Assembly: GCA_037190225.1 (NCBI GenBank)
Contig: JBBCJL010000009.1
Span: 1-64,000 of the forward strand
Length of the DNA: 64,000 bases
Source: MKSF01 sp037190225
GTDB taxonomy: Bacteria > Bacteroidota > Bacteroidia > Chitinophagales > Chitinophagaceae
Direction of reading: 5' to 3'
Shown here piece by piece: positions 1 through 7,258 of the stretch. The notes below the pieces were generated by a model, which saw nothing but the letters and a program-made list of their open reading frames with translations, was not told where the DNA came from and did not search any database. Every line of letters begins with the position of its first letter. The first letter of the stretch is position 1. A program made the position numbers and the translations under genes.

Positions 1-229
1 TATGACCTGTCCCGTTCTATTTTAAGGGCAAAAAACCACCTCTAATGCAGTAGCCCGGGTATAAGTGTATCAAAGGAGTTGGTGGATCAATTCAGATCAG
101 TAATTATATTTGTGGTTATAGAAGTTCCCAAGCATTGATCCCTTAGCCTACAGTGGTGGCCAGCAGGTGTTCAGTCCCTATGCAGCTATGGGCAATAGTC
201 CGGGGATGATGATAGATCCTAATGGGGAG
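1..229 (+). repeat. Direct repeat copy 1 of Rhs-cassette boundary
   Basis: This segment is repeated with clear similarity at 1832-2034. Shared stretches include the second half of a terminator hairpin (cctgtcccg plus a T-rich tail), the block tatcaaaggagttggtgga, the block cagatcagtaattatatttg, and the end of an Rhs core (the codons for IDPNG). The repeat therefore spans from the end of an upstream cassette into the Rhs core terminus. A shorter third piece of the same kind is at 1741-1790. Such homologous core segments are the expected substrate for recombination that swaps Rhs C-terminal tips; that role here is inference. Confidence 0.8.
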
Positions 230-1077
230 ATGTTTGAGCGTGCGCAGGCAGGAGCAGATGCCTATACGGAAAATCCTTTCCCTACTTCGGAAGCGAACTT
301 TTACAGTTCCAACAGGGTATGGGGCATAAATGTGATGTTTGGGATGAATAGTGCTGAAGTCTTAGATTTTAACGATAATCCTTCGTATAAAGGAACGAGC
401 TCTTTTGGTGGCGGTACAAGCGGTATATATAAGGGTGCCTGGTTTGATTATTATGAACCCTTGGCCAATACGCTGGATAAAAGTTCAGGACATTCGAAAT
501 GGTTACTTATTATAGGGCCCAAGGTTTCGATTAATCCGCAATCGAGTTTAAGAGAGCAATATAACGGTATTTATGAGGATTATCTTGATCCTCTATCATT
601 AGAAGGACTGCAAGCTTCGATTAATGGAGGAAGAGGATTAAGTACTCGGATGCAGAATATGGAGGTTACTCCTGTTGGTGATGTCTTAGAAGGTGTTCAA
701 TTTACTTCAAAGCGTAAATCTCGTTTTGGAAGTAGTGAAATGATCGCATCTACAATGGTACTTGTAGGAACCGGCTCGTTTAATCCTGTATTGCTTGGAT
801 TAGGAGCTACCGCCCTAATGGGTATATATATAATAATTGGGATGGAATACGAGATGGATTTAGCGCTGCTGGGACGTGGGTATCTACTTTATTTGCAAGT
901 AAAGGAAAAAGAGGGGTATATGATGATCAAATTTCTCCATTAACTAATGAAGCTCTTAATGAATTGCAAGCTCAAGCAAAAAGAGAAGGAGATAAGGTAA
1001 TGCAGCAGAAGATAAAGACGGAATGGAAAAGAAGAGGAGAAGCTAATAAACAAAAAAGATCTTCACGAGGATATTAA
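122..1077 (+). pseudogene. Rhs core end plus C-terminal toxin-like module, frameshifted
   Basis: Reading from just after a stop at 119-121, the frame begins KFPSIDPLAYSGGQ and reaches MMIDPNG, which is the conserved end of an Rhs repeat-associated core (family pattern: ...IDPL...YSPY.Y..NNP....DPDG). About 240 residues follow before a stop at 941-943. The -1/+2 frame then continues naturally with NEALNELQAQAKREGD and a basic Lys/Arg-rich tail to a stop at 1077. Removing one TA unit from the (TA)5 tract at 823-832 joins both parts into a single frame of 317 codons. The tail is typical in style of polymorphic toxin C-termini, but I cannot name its toxin family. The 5' part of the rhs gene is missing. 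An internal GTG at 167 would give the uninterrupted piece 167-943. Probably a dead or phase-off toxin tip. The candidate immunity gene lies 12 bp downstream. Confidence 0.7.
823..832 (+). repeat. (TA)5 tract at the frameshift point
   Basis: Five TA units lie where the toxin-like frame breaks. With four units the frame runs on through YNNWDGIRDGF to the basic tail ending at 1077. The tract could be a simple decay mutation or a slippage-prone switch. Confidence 0.6.
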
Positions 1078-1089
1078 TTTTTTTATATT

Positions 1090-1728
1090 ATGTATAAAAT
1101 AGAAGAGATAGCTCAAATTTTTAGCGATAATGAAAATAGAGACGATTTTTTATTTGAATATAATTTTGATATTATTGATCAGCGGATTAATCAATTTTTA
1201 AAACAGTGGATAAGAGAAAATGTAAACTCAAATGAGAATATTGTTTTAGAACATTGTTTCAAGTTGTCTGTTGAAATTAATTATATTTTTAATGATTTAA
1301 TAAGATCAGTGGAACGTGTTTTGAAAGGCCGTTACTTTTATTTAACTAAATTATCTGCTTTAGATTTGATATTTCATTATTGTTTGACAGATAAGGGGCA
1401 TCAAGGGTTATATAGAAGTATCAATAAATTGGGAATTAGTAAAACTAGAAATAGATTAGTAAAATTTCAGGCTCTGATTAATGAGTGTGTACTTATAGAT
1501 AATGAAAATGCTCTATCAATAATCAATAATAAGATTTTACGTATCCTTAAGCAAGAAATCGCACCATTTTATTGGTATAGGTTTTGCAATTTTGTAGGTT
1601 TGTCAGATGTATTAAAAAGCAGACTAAAACCATTTATTTCAGAATACGTCTCATTATTGAGTACTAAGGGATTTTCTCCAGAAGTAAATGCGGAATTAAG
1701 TAAGTGTATAAGTTTTCACTTCGATTGA
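1090..1728 (+). CDS. Unrecognised protein, candidate immunity protein
   Basis: A 212-residue predicted cytoplasmic protein without signal peptide, rich in Asn, Ile, Phe and Leu and markedly AT-rich in codon use compared with the genes after position 5200. It starts with ATG 12 bp after the end of the Rhs-derived module (stop 1075-1077) and is followed by a strong terminator at 1821-1854. Position directly behind a polymorphic-toxin tip, small size and lack of export signal are what is expected of a cognate immunity gene; no immunity family was recognised by sequence. The gene itself looks intact, whereas the toxin frame is broken, which fits retention of immunity after toxin decay. Confidence 0.6.
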   Translation: MYKIEEIAQIFSDNENRDDFLFEYNFDIIDQRINQFLKQWIRENVNSNENIVLEHCFKLSVEINYIFNDLIRSVERVLKGRYFYLTKLSALDLIFHYCLTDKGHQGLYRSINKLGISKTRNRLVKFQALINECVLIDNENALSIINNKILRILKQEIAPFYWYRFCNFVGLSDVLKSRLKPFISEYVSLLSTKGFSPEVNAELSKCISFHFD

Positions 1729-1820
1729 AAAATGGGTAATATATCAAAGGAGTTGGTAAGCAGTAAGTTCAATTATAAATTATTGATTATCAAAAGTGAT
1801 ATTTTATTTTAGAAAGCGGG

Positions 1821-1854
1821 GCGGGATAGGGTATGACCTGTCCCGCTCTGTTTT
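1821..1854 (+). terminator. Rho-independent terminator behind the candidate immunity gene
   Basis: A 10-bp stem (GCGGGATAGG at 1821-1830 with CCTGTCCCGC at 1837-1846, one G-U pair), a 6-nt loop and the tail TCTGTTTT. The right half of the same hairpin is present at 1-23, and a weaker relative at 3855-3884, so the hairpin recurs at cassette ends. Confidence 0.75.
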
Positions 1855-2034
1855 AAGGCAAAAACCGCCCCTTGTTCAGTTGCCGGGGAGCAAGTGTATC
1901 AAAGGAGTTGGTGGATAAATTCAGATCAGTAATTATATTTGTGGTTATAGAATTTCTTAAGTATGACTCATTGGTATGGAGCAGGATATGCTATGGACAA
2001 TAGCTTGGGGATAATAATAGACCCGAATGGGTAG
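1832..2034 (+). repeat. Direct repeat copy 2 of Rhs-cassette boundary
   Basis: Second copy of the segment at 1-229. It keeps the terminator half, the tatcaaaggagttggtgga block and the cagatcagtaattatatttg block. It lacks roughly 30 bp that in copy 1 encode the DPLAYSGGQQVFSPY portion of the core. Confidence 0.8.
1984..2034 (+). pseudogene. Rhs core terminus stub
   Basis: These 17 codons read GYAMDNSLGIIIDPNG followed at once by TAG (2032-2034). They align with the core end AAMGNSPGMMIDPNG of copy 1. No start codon context or toxin tip is left in frame: the next gene begins at 2095 in another frame. This is a remnant of a second Rhs cassette whose toxin module has been lost or stopped at the core/tip junction. 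Confidence 0.65.
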
Positions 2035-2094
2035 ATCTCACGGCCTTCTTGTAATTTTCAAAAATTCCTTTTTATTAAAAGTGCCGGATTTAGT

Positions 2095-2679
2095 ATGCTA
2101 AAGAAAATAAACAGACAGGATTGTCTTGCAACATATTCGATTTTTCCTACACGGTATTATGATCCGAAGGAAGAAGATGAGGTCATGTATTTTCCTGAAA
2201 CTTATGCGACATATTGGATAAAACCTGAGAAAAAAACATCTTCTTTAGAAGAAGATATAGCTTTAGAAGTTGAGAAACTTTATAATGCATTAAATATAAG
2301 ATGCCTGATCTTTCTCTGTGATTTTGACTCTACCTGGATAACAAGTAATGCACTACGTAATAGAAATAATAAAGCGTTGCAGAGATCGCTAAATTATCTC
2401 AGGACTAATGGAGTTGGTGCAAAATTTAATGGGGGTATCAGTGTTGATAAAGATGAATTAAGAGTATTTATCAAGTGCTTCTTGACATTGACAAGGTATG
2501 ATTCTGCTTTTTCTGATTATCATTTTACAGATGAAGATAAGACTATGATTGGATATATTCATTATAGTGGAGAAGTTAGAATAGACGCATTGACTGAACA
2601 GGCTGATTCAGATTTCCTAAGGGCTGTAAAGCAGACTAATTTTGTGGATGCCTTTAGAAAGGGTACGAGTAGATTATAG
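2095..2679 (+). CDS. Unrecognised protein in Rhs-debris island
   Basis: A 194-residue predicted soluble protein without signal peptide. It begins 60 bp behind the stop that ends the second Rhs core remnant, in the slot where a toxin or immunity gene would be expected. The sequence contains aromatic-rich N-terminal segments (YDPKEEDEVMYFPETYATYW) and a charged, helical middle. AT-rich like its neighbours. I do not recognise a family; an immunity role is suggested only by position. Confidence 0.6.
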   Translation: MLKKINRQDCLATYSIFPTRYYDPKEEDEVMYFPETYATYWIKPEKKTSSLEEDIALEVEKLYNALNIRCLIFLCDFDSTWITSNALRNRNNKALQRSLNYLRTNGVGAKFNGGISVDKDELRVFIKCFLTLTRYDSAFSDYHFTDEDKTMIGYIHYSGEVRIDALTEQADSDFLRAVKQTNFVDAFRKGTSRL

Positions 2680-2852
2680 TAGCAAGCTTAATGGGTAGCG
2701 TGATCAAATTGTTGTTTGGTATAAAAAGTGTGGCAGTAACCAATAAAATCAATACTTGAAGTGCTGTAAATGTTAAAACCGGGTGGCCTATGGTCGTTCC
2801 GAAAAGAGTAAGGAAATTTATCAATAGATTGTCTGAATAAAACAAAATAATT

Positions 2853-3569
2853 ATGAAAGTAATTCAAAATGCTTTACTGATATTCTTATCCGTATGTTTG
2901 ATATTCTCTTGTGAAAATAAAATAAAAGAAATACCACAAGAAGAATGGAATAATAAAGATACAGTCGTTGAGATGACTGCTGTTATTGATGAATCAGCAC
3001 TTAGAAAATATTTTGAAACAGAGCACATTAAAATTGATACTGTGGGACGCACTACTATTGTAAGTGTATCTGGTTCTCAATTATTGTTATCAAAGAAAAG
3101 AAAAATGGGGTTACGTTGGGAGAGCCCGGAACCCTGGGCTTCTGTAGCTGCAACCTTTCAGAGTAAAGCATTAAGTACCGGTACGGACAGTTTGATATAT
3201 GATGTGATGATGGAAGGAGATAAATATAGATTTTCCTATTCGACCAGGCAATTAAGAGAAGCTAATCGTTATCTTTCAGTTTGTGAGTCTTTTGTGATTA
3301 ATTTAAATAATAAGGAGCACATAGCTATGAAAAAAATGTTTTCTAAGGATATAACCTCAAAGTATAACGATATTCAAATAAAAACATTTATACAATCTAC
3401 TTTTGGGGAAGAACACATAACAAGAACAGAGTTGATTGGTACTAAAATAGTTGGGTCAAAGTATAGCTTTTATATCAATTTTTGGAATACTGAGCATCAG
3501 GTACAAACTTATGTGTTCTCATTTTTAGAAGGAGATGATAGGATTGCAGGAGTTCAGATTGCAAAGTAA
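2853..3569 (+). CDS. Putative lipoprotein of unknown function
   Basis: A 238-residue protein starting MKVIQNALLIFLSVCLIFSC, a typical type II signal peptide with lipobox IFSC, so Cys20 should be lipidated and the protein held on the inner or outer membrane. The mature part is mixed alpha/beta with no recognised motif. It lies in the AT-rich island between a short unexplained segment (2691-2760) and a related one (3573-3625). Some immunity proteins to exported effectors are periplasmic lipoproteins, so an immunity role is possible but unproven. Confidence 0.6.
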   Translation: MKVIQNALLIFLSVCLIFSCENKIKEIPQEEWNNKDTVVEMTAVIDESALRKYFETEHIKIDTVGRTTIVSVSGSQLLLSKKRKMGLRWESPEPWASVAATFQSKALSTGTDSLIYDVMMEGDKYRFSYSTRQLREANRYLSVCESFVINLNNKEHIAMKKMFSKDITSKYNDIQIKTFIQSTFGEEHITRTELIGTKIVGSKYSFYINFWNTEHQVQTYVFSFLEGDDRIAGVQIAK

Positions 3570-3777
3570 GGTTGGTAATGTACTCAAACTGTTGTTTCGT
3601 ATAAAAAGCATAGCCGAAGCCTAATATATTTCCAAGTGCAATGAATCCGCAGGACTTTTATACTTCTCAGTTACACCGCAGGTAAGAAGCATAAAAGGAT
3701 TCGCTAATTAATTTAATGATTTTATGTTATACCGTGCGAAAAATACTATCCCCTTACCTCTTAAATTAGTTTGTTTT

Positions 3778-3846
3778 ATGTCTGAAAAATATTTTTGGCT
3801 ACTTGTGTTTGTGTTTATTTATTCTTGTCAGTATTCGGAAAATTGA
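3778..3846 (+). pseudogene. Lipoprotein signal-peptide remnant
   Basis: ATG at 3778 opens a 22-codon frame MSEKYFWLLVFVFIYSCQYS.. that ends at TGA 3844-3846. It is a complete lipoprotein signal sequence with lipobox (IYSC) and almost nothing after it. This looks like the stump of a deleted lipoprotein gene. Confidence 0.4.
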
Positions 3847-3854
3847 GTAACCGG

Positions 3855-3884
3855 GATAGGCTTTGTGAACCTGTCTATTTTTAA
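3855..3884 (+). terminator. Weak terminator hairpin, cassette type
   Basis: GATAGG (3855-3860) can pair with CCTGTC (3870-3875), followed by TATTTTTA. Sequence and layout resemble the hairpin at 1821-1854 (ggatagg ... acctgtc, then T-run), suggesting a third, degraded cassette end. Confidence 0.4.
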
Positions 3885-3914
3885 AAAAAGTAAGAATCGC
3901 ACCAATATTAAAAG

Positions 3915-4373
3915 ATGGATAGGAAATTAAAAAAACAAATTGATCAGATTTTAAATCATCAGATCAAATTTGATAAAGTTTATTCAATACACAATAAATG
4001 GTTATCCGAGGAGGAAGCGGAAAATAGCCTTATGTGTTTTGAAGATATAGGGTCATTTGCTGATTATGAAAAAATGAAATTAATTGCGGATAAGTATTTG
4101 AGTTTGCTGGTTAGTCTGAATGCATTGTTTGGATTAGAATTTATAGATGTTGATAAATCAACAGCAAAATCAGACCTAAGTTTTAATTGCTTATTAAAAT
4201 TGTCGTTAGAGCATATTATTAAGGACAAAGAGTTGATATGCTGCATTCCTGATAAGGATATTTTTATTGTTTTATCTCATGATTTTAATATATACGTCTA
4301 TGGTCTTAACGATGCAGATGTGAAGCGCCTAAGGGAGATCTTTTTAAAGCATTCATTTTATGAAATTAAATAG
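3915..4373 (+). CDS. Unrecognised small protein, possible immunity protein
   Basis: A 152-residue predicted cytoplasmic protein, AT-rich, acidic and helical in the first two thirds, ending with a beta-type segment (DIFIVLSHDFNIYVYGL). It starts about 30 bp after the third cassette-type hairpin. No family recognised. Its size, lack of signal peptide and position fit an orphan immunity gene. Confidence 0.55.
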   Translation: MDRKLKKQIDQILNHQIKFDKVYSIHNKWLSEEEAENSLMCFEDIGSFADYEKMKLIADKYLSLLVSLNALFGLEFIDVDKSTAKSDLSFNCLLKLSLEHIIKDKELICCIPDKDIFIVLSHDFNIYVYGLNDADVKRLREIFLKHSFYEIK

Positions 4374-4541
4374 CCTGAGAGCTGGTTTAATTTTTATAAA
4401 TAGCGATATAGAACTAAAATCTTTTCAAATGCATGGGAAGAATCTAAGTGCATACATCTGCTGTTGGAAATTTATTATGACTAACAGGTGTTCGGGGTAT
4501 CTTTATAATAAAGGATTAAAATAGTAAATATAAAATTGTAT

Positions 4542-5150
4542 ATGATGAAGTTTCTGATCAGTATTTTGTATACGTTTATTGTGTGTAGCACAAATATATA
4601 TAGCAGATCGATACCTGATTTAGTGGATATAGACAACAGAGGTAAGTTTGAGCTGGACGCTCAAATAAAAAAATTGGAAGCATTAAATGAGCTTCTGAAG
4701 CAGGAAGATACCAGAGTGATTTATTGTTATAATTACGAGATATATGATACAGCTGGAAGCCGGTCATTTTGGAGTCTTGATGATAATAATGTTTTTATTG
4801 TAAATAAACGTTTAAACAAGTTTATATTTATGTTTTTTAATTACAGGCTTAAAGAGTATAATTTAATGCATTTGTATAAAACTGAAAACACGTATGGAGG
4901 AATACTTCGAATGATTGATGAAGCTTTAAATTATTCAGATGATATTCGGGTTGTCAGGAAGAATTGTCCTGGTTACGGTAATCTGGAAATGTATGGCGTT
5001 TTCTATAAGCAGGGAGACAAGAACAACTACTTATTGGAAGGCATTGATGATGAATTAGATGAAGTGAAAAAGTATAAATTTAATTCCATTGTCGAGCTGT
5101 TTAATTACTATTATGCTCAAAGAAGAGCAGAATTTACCTGCTGTTATTGA
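4542..5150 (+). CDS. Putative secreted protein of unknown function
   Basis: About 202 residues from the ATG at 4542 (a second ATG follows at 4545; a TTG at 4536 is in frame but less likely). The N-terminus (MMKFLISILYTFIVCSTNIYS) is a signal peptide or signal anchor. The rest is rich in Tyr and Asn with a predicted alpha/beta fold. It is the last gene of the AT-rich island; the next gene runs the other way and has ordinary composition. No family recognised. Confidence 0.55.
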   Translation: MMKFLISILYTFIVCSTNIYSRSIPDLVDIDNRGKFELDAQIKKLEALNELLKQEDTRVIYCYNYEIYDTAGSRSFWSLDDNNVFIVNKRLNKFIFMFFNYRLKEYNLMHLYKTENTYGGILRMIDEALNYSDDIRVVRKNCPGYGNLEMYGVFYKQGDKNNYLLEGIDDELDEVKKYKFNSIVELFNYYYAQRRAEFTCCY

Positions 5151-5220
5151 TCTCGAGCCGGGGTTCTTTAAGGTCACTATCGCGGTAATATAGCAAGGTC
5201 CTACTGTGCCTGGCACCATG

Positions 5221-5709
5221 TTATTGCAGTGCTTTGGAACGGGAATCTCTCTTATGCAGCATGGATTGCCTTCCCCAGCGAAAGCAGAAAATAAAGCCAT
5301 GCACGATAAGCAGCAGCGGCAGGATATCGTTCAGGATCACAGGCCGGAATGGTTGCACAGGCTCAGGTGCTGACAATGCCGCCAGGGGAGGATAGCTGGT
5401 CCAGCCACTGGCAGGGAAGAGTAGCTCCGCTATAATATGGCAATAGGGAACAGCTATAAGCAGCGACAGTATATGAATATAATTGGATAAGGTGTTAGGT
5501 TGCTTATTCCGGAAGGCATAAATGATGCTGACCAGGATCCAGACAGGAAAAATAAGCGTATACCTCAGGGCATACAAACGGTTGCCGAATGCCCGGGTAT
5601 CGTAGGGGAACTGGGGTGTGTGAGCCATGTGTATCGTTGCAAGCAGCAGGCCGGACAGCAAAACGGTCCACAAAAGCTTGCTGCTTTCCAAACGCCGGAA
5701 GTTCTTCAT
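5221..5709 (-). CDS. Small multi-pass membrane protein of unknown function
   Basis: From ATG at 5709 (MKNFRRLESSKLLW) the product is 162 residues with about four hydrophobic segments (for example WTVLLSGLLLATIHMA, ALRYTLIFPVWILVSIIYAF, YIHILSLLIAVPYC, ILPLLLIVHGFIFCF). An in-frame ATG at 5739 lies inside the terminator stem of the upstream hppD gene and is an unlikely start. The short gap to hppD could allow read-through, but the intervening terminator argues for separate expression. No family recognised. Confidence 0.55.
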   Translation of the reverse strand: MKNFRRLESSKLLWTVLLSGLLLATIHMAHTPQFPYDTRAFGNRLYALRYTLIFPVWILVSIIYAFRNKQPNTLSNYIHILSLLIAVPYCHIIAELLFPASGWTSYPPLAALSAPEPVQPFRPVILNDILPLLLIVHGFIFCFRWGRQSMLHKRDSRSKALQ

Positions 5710-5721
5710 CTGTAAATATTT

Positions 5722-5764
5722 AAAAAGGCTGCCCGGCATTAATACGTACCGGGCAGCTTTTTGC
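5722..5764 (-). terminator. Terminator after hppD
   Basis: A GC-rich stem (gctgcccgg with ccgggcagc, 5729-5737 and 5748-5757) flanked by A and T runs on both sides, so it can act on both strands; on the minus strand it directly follows hppD. Confidence 0.75.
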
Positions 5765-5781
5765 GTTTAAATATAGTAACA

Positions 5782-6915
5782 TTAGAGATTGCCTCTTCTT
5801 TCCTGCTCTCTTTCCAGCGCTTCGAACAGGGCCTTGAAGTTACCGGCGCCAAAGCTTTGGGCGCCGTGCCTTTCGATGATCTCGTAGAAAAGCGTAGGAC
5901 GGTCCTCCACCGGCTTGGTGAAGATCTGCAGCAGGTAGCCTTCTTCATCACAATCGATCAGGATACCCAGCTCTTCCAGCCTTTTAAGGTCTTCATCTAT
6001 CTGGCCTACACGCTCGGGAACCATCTCGTAATAGGCGGACGGCGGAGCAGACAGGAATTCCACGCCACGGGCCTTTAACTCCGTAACGGTCTTAATGATA
6101 TCCCTGGTCGCTACGGCGATATGCTGTACGCCTTCATCTTCATAGAAATCCAGGTATTCCTCTACCTGGGACTTGCGTTTGCCTTCAGCAGGCTCATTGA
6201 TAGGGAATTTGGAAAAGCCGTTACCGTTGCTCATCACTTTTGACATCAGCGCGGAATACTCCGTATTGATCTGCTTATCATCAAAGGATAGGATATTGAC
6301 AAATCCCATTACCTCTTCATACCATTTTACGACCGGCAGCATCCTGTTCCAGCCTACGTTGCCCACGCAGTGGTCCACGTACAGCAGTCCCACATCAGAC
6401 GGGTTGTAATCGGACTCCCATTTTTCATAGCCCGGCATAAAGGCGCCCTTGTAATTGGTGCGTTCAATGAACATATGGACGGTCTCTCCGTAAGTATAGA
6501 TGCCGGCCATTTTTACCTCGCCGTGCTCGTCCGTGAGCGTAACCGGCTCCAGGTAGGATCTGGCGCCGCGTTTTACGGTCTGCTCGTAAGCGTCATAAGC
6601 GTCATTTACCCAGAGGGCCAGCACCTTTACGCCATCGCCATGTTTGCGGGCGTGCTCGCAGATGGGGCTGTCGGATTTCAGCCCGGAAGTGAGCACCAGC
6701 CTGATCTTGCCCTGCTGCAGCACGTAGGAAGCCCTGTCCCTTACCCCTGTTTCCGGTCCGGCATATGCCACGGACTGGAATCCGAATGCCGTTTTGTAAT
6801 AATGGGCTGCCTGTTTGGCATTGCCGACATAAAATTCAATATAATCCGTACCGTTGATCGGTAAAAAATCCTGTGCCTGCGCTATTTTTTCTGCAAAAGT
6901 TAGTGTCTTTTCCAT
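5782..6915 (-). CDS. hppD: 4-hydroxyphenylpyruvate dioxygenase
   Basis: A 377-residue protein of normal HPPD length. The enzyme (EC 1.13.11.27) converts 4-hydroxyphenylpyruvate to homogentisate in tyrosine catabolism, using Fe(II) and O2. Two vicinal-oxygen-chelate domains are visible. The iron ligands expected for the family are present: His182 in YVDHCVGNV, His265 in GVQHIAVAT and Glu345 in LFYEIIER. The C-terminal GAQSFGAGNFKALFEALE is the family signature that closes the active site. Homogentisate 1,2-dioxygenase and other pathway genes are not adjacent. It is transcribed alone, away from the ppiC-type gene, and ends at the hairpin at 5722-5764. Confidence 0.96.
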   Translation of the reverse strand: MEKTLTFAEKIAQAQDFLPINGTDYIEFYVGNAKQAAHYYKTAFGFQSVAYAGPETGVRDRASYVLQQGKIRLVLTSGLKSDSPICEHARKHGDGVKVLALWVNDAYDAYEQTVKRGARSYLEPVTLTDEHGEVKMAGIYTYGETVHMFIERTNYKGAFMPGYEKWESDYNPSDVGLLYVDHCVGNVGWNRMLPVVKWYEEVMGFVNILSFDDKQINTEYSALMSKVMSNGNGFSKFPINEPAEGKRKSQVEEYLDFYEDEGVQHIAVATRDIIKTVTELKARGVEFLSAPPSAYYEMVPERVGQIDEDLKRLEELGILIDCDEEGYLLQIFTKPVEDRPTLFYEIIERHGAQSFGAGNFKALFEALEREQERRGNL

Positions 6916-7221
6916 TGTTTGAGTTCTTTTTGGTTTAGAGTGAGATTAAAAAATAAATGGTTTACAGCGGTCGGGGAGCAATGGTCTCCGGTCAGCTCCA
7001 TTGGGCCATAATCACTTTTTTCAATCGCTTTTTAACCCTGACATAGCCAGAGTTCAAAAATTCAATTTCCATAACACGGGGTGCTATTTTGTTAGTTGTA
7101 ATGTTGAATCCGTAAAGTTACAATTTTTGGAGGAATAGCAGCTATCCATTTAAATTTACAAAACAATCGTTATCGGATATATTGAAATGCTTAATATTAT
7201 AATATCGTTAGCAAATTTATT

Positions 7222-7229
7222 TATCTTTA
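7222..7229 (+). promoter_or_regulatory. Possible -7 element for the foldase gene
   Basis: TATCTTTA differs by one base from the Bacteroidota -7 consensus TAnnTTTG and lies 29 bp before the ATG at 7259. It would start transcription downstream of the upstream in-frame ATG at 7187, supporting the later start. Confidence 0.35.
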
Positions 7230-7258
7230 CGAATTCTAAATGTATAACCGACAATACA

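Noticed and set aside
4536..4541. TTG start for the secreted protein at 4542-5150
   Set aside because: Two ATG codons follow within 9 bases and give the same signal peptide, so the TTG is not needed.
5710..5739. Upstream ATG for the membrane protein gene at 5221-5709
   Set aside because: It falls inside the terminator stem of hppD; the ATG at 5709 gives a better protein start.
7098..7134. TTGTAA...TTACAA inverted repeat upstream of hppD as an operator
   Set aside because: The arms are only 6 bp, the spacing is long and the region is AT-rich, so a chance match is likely.
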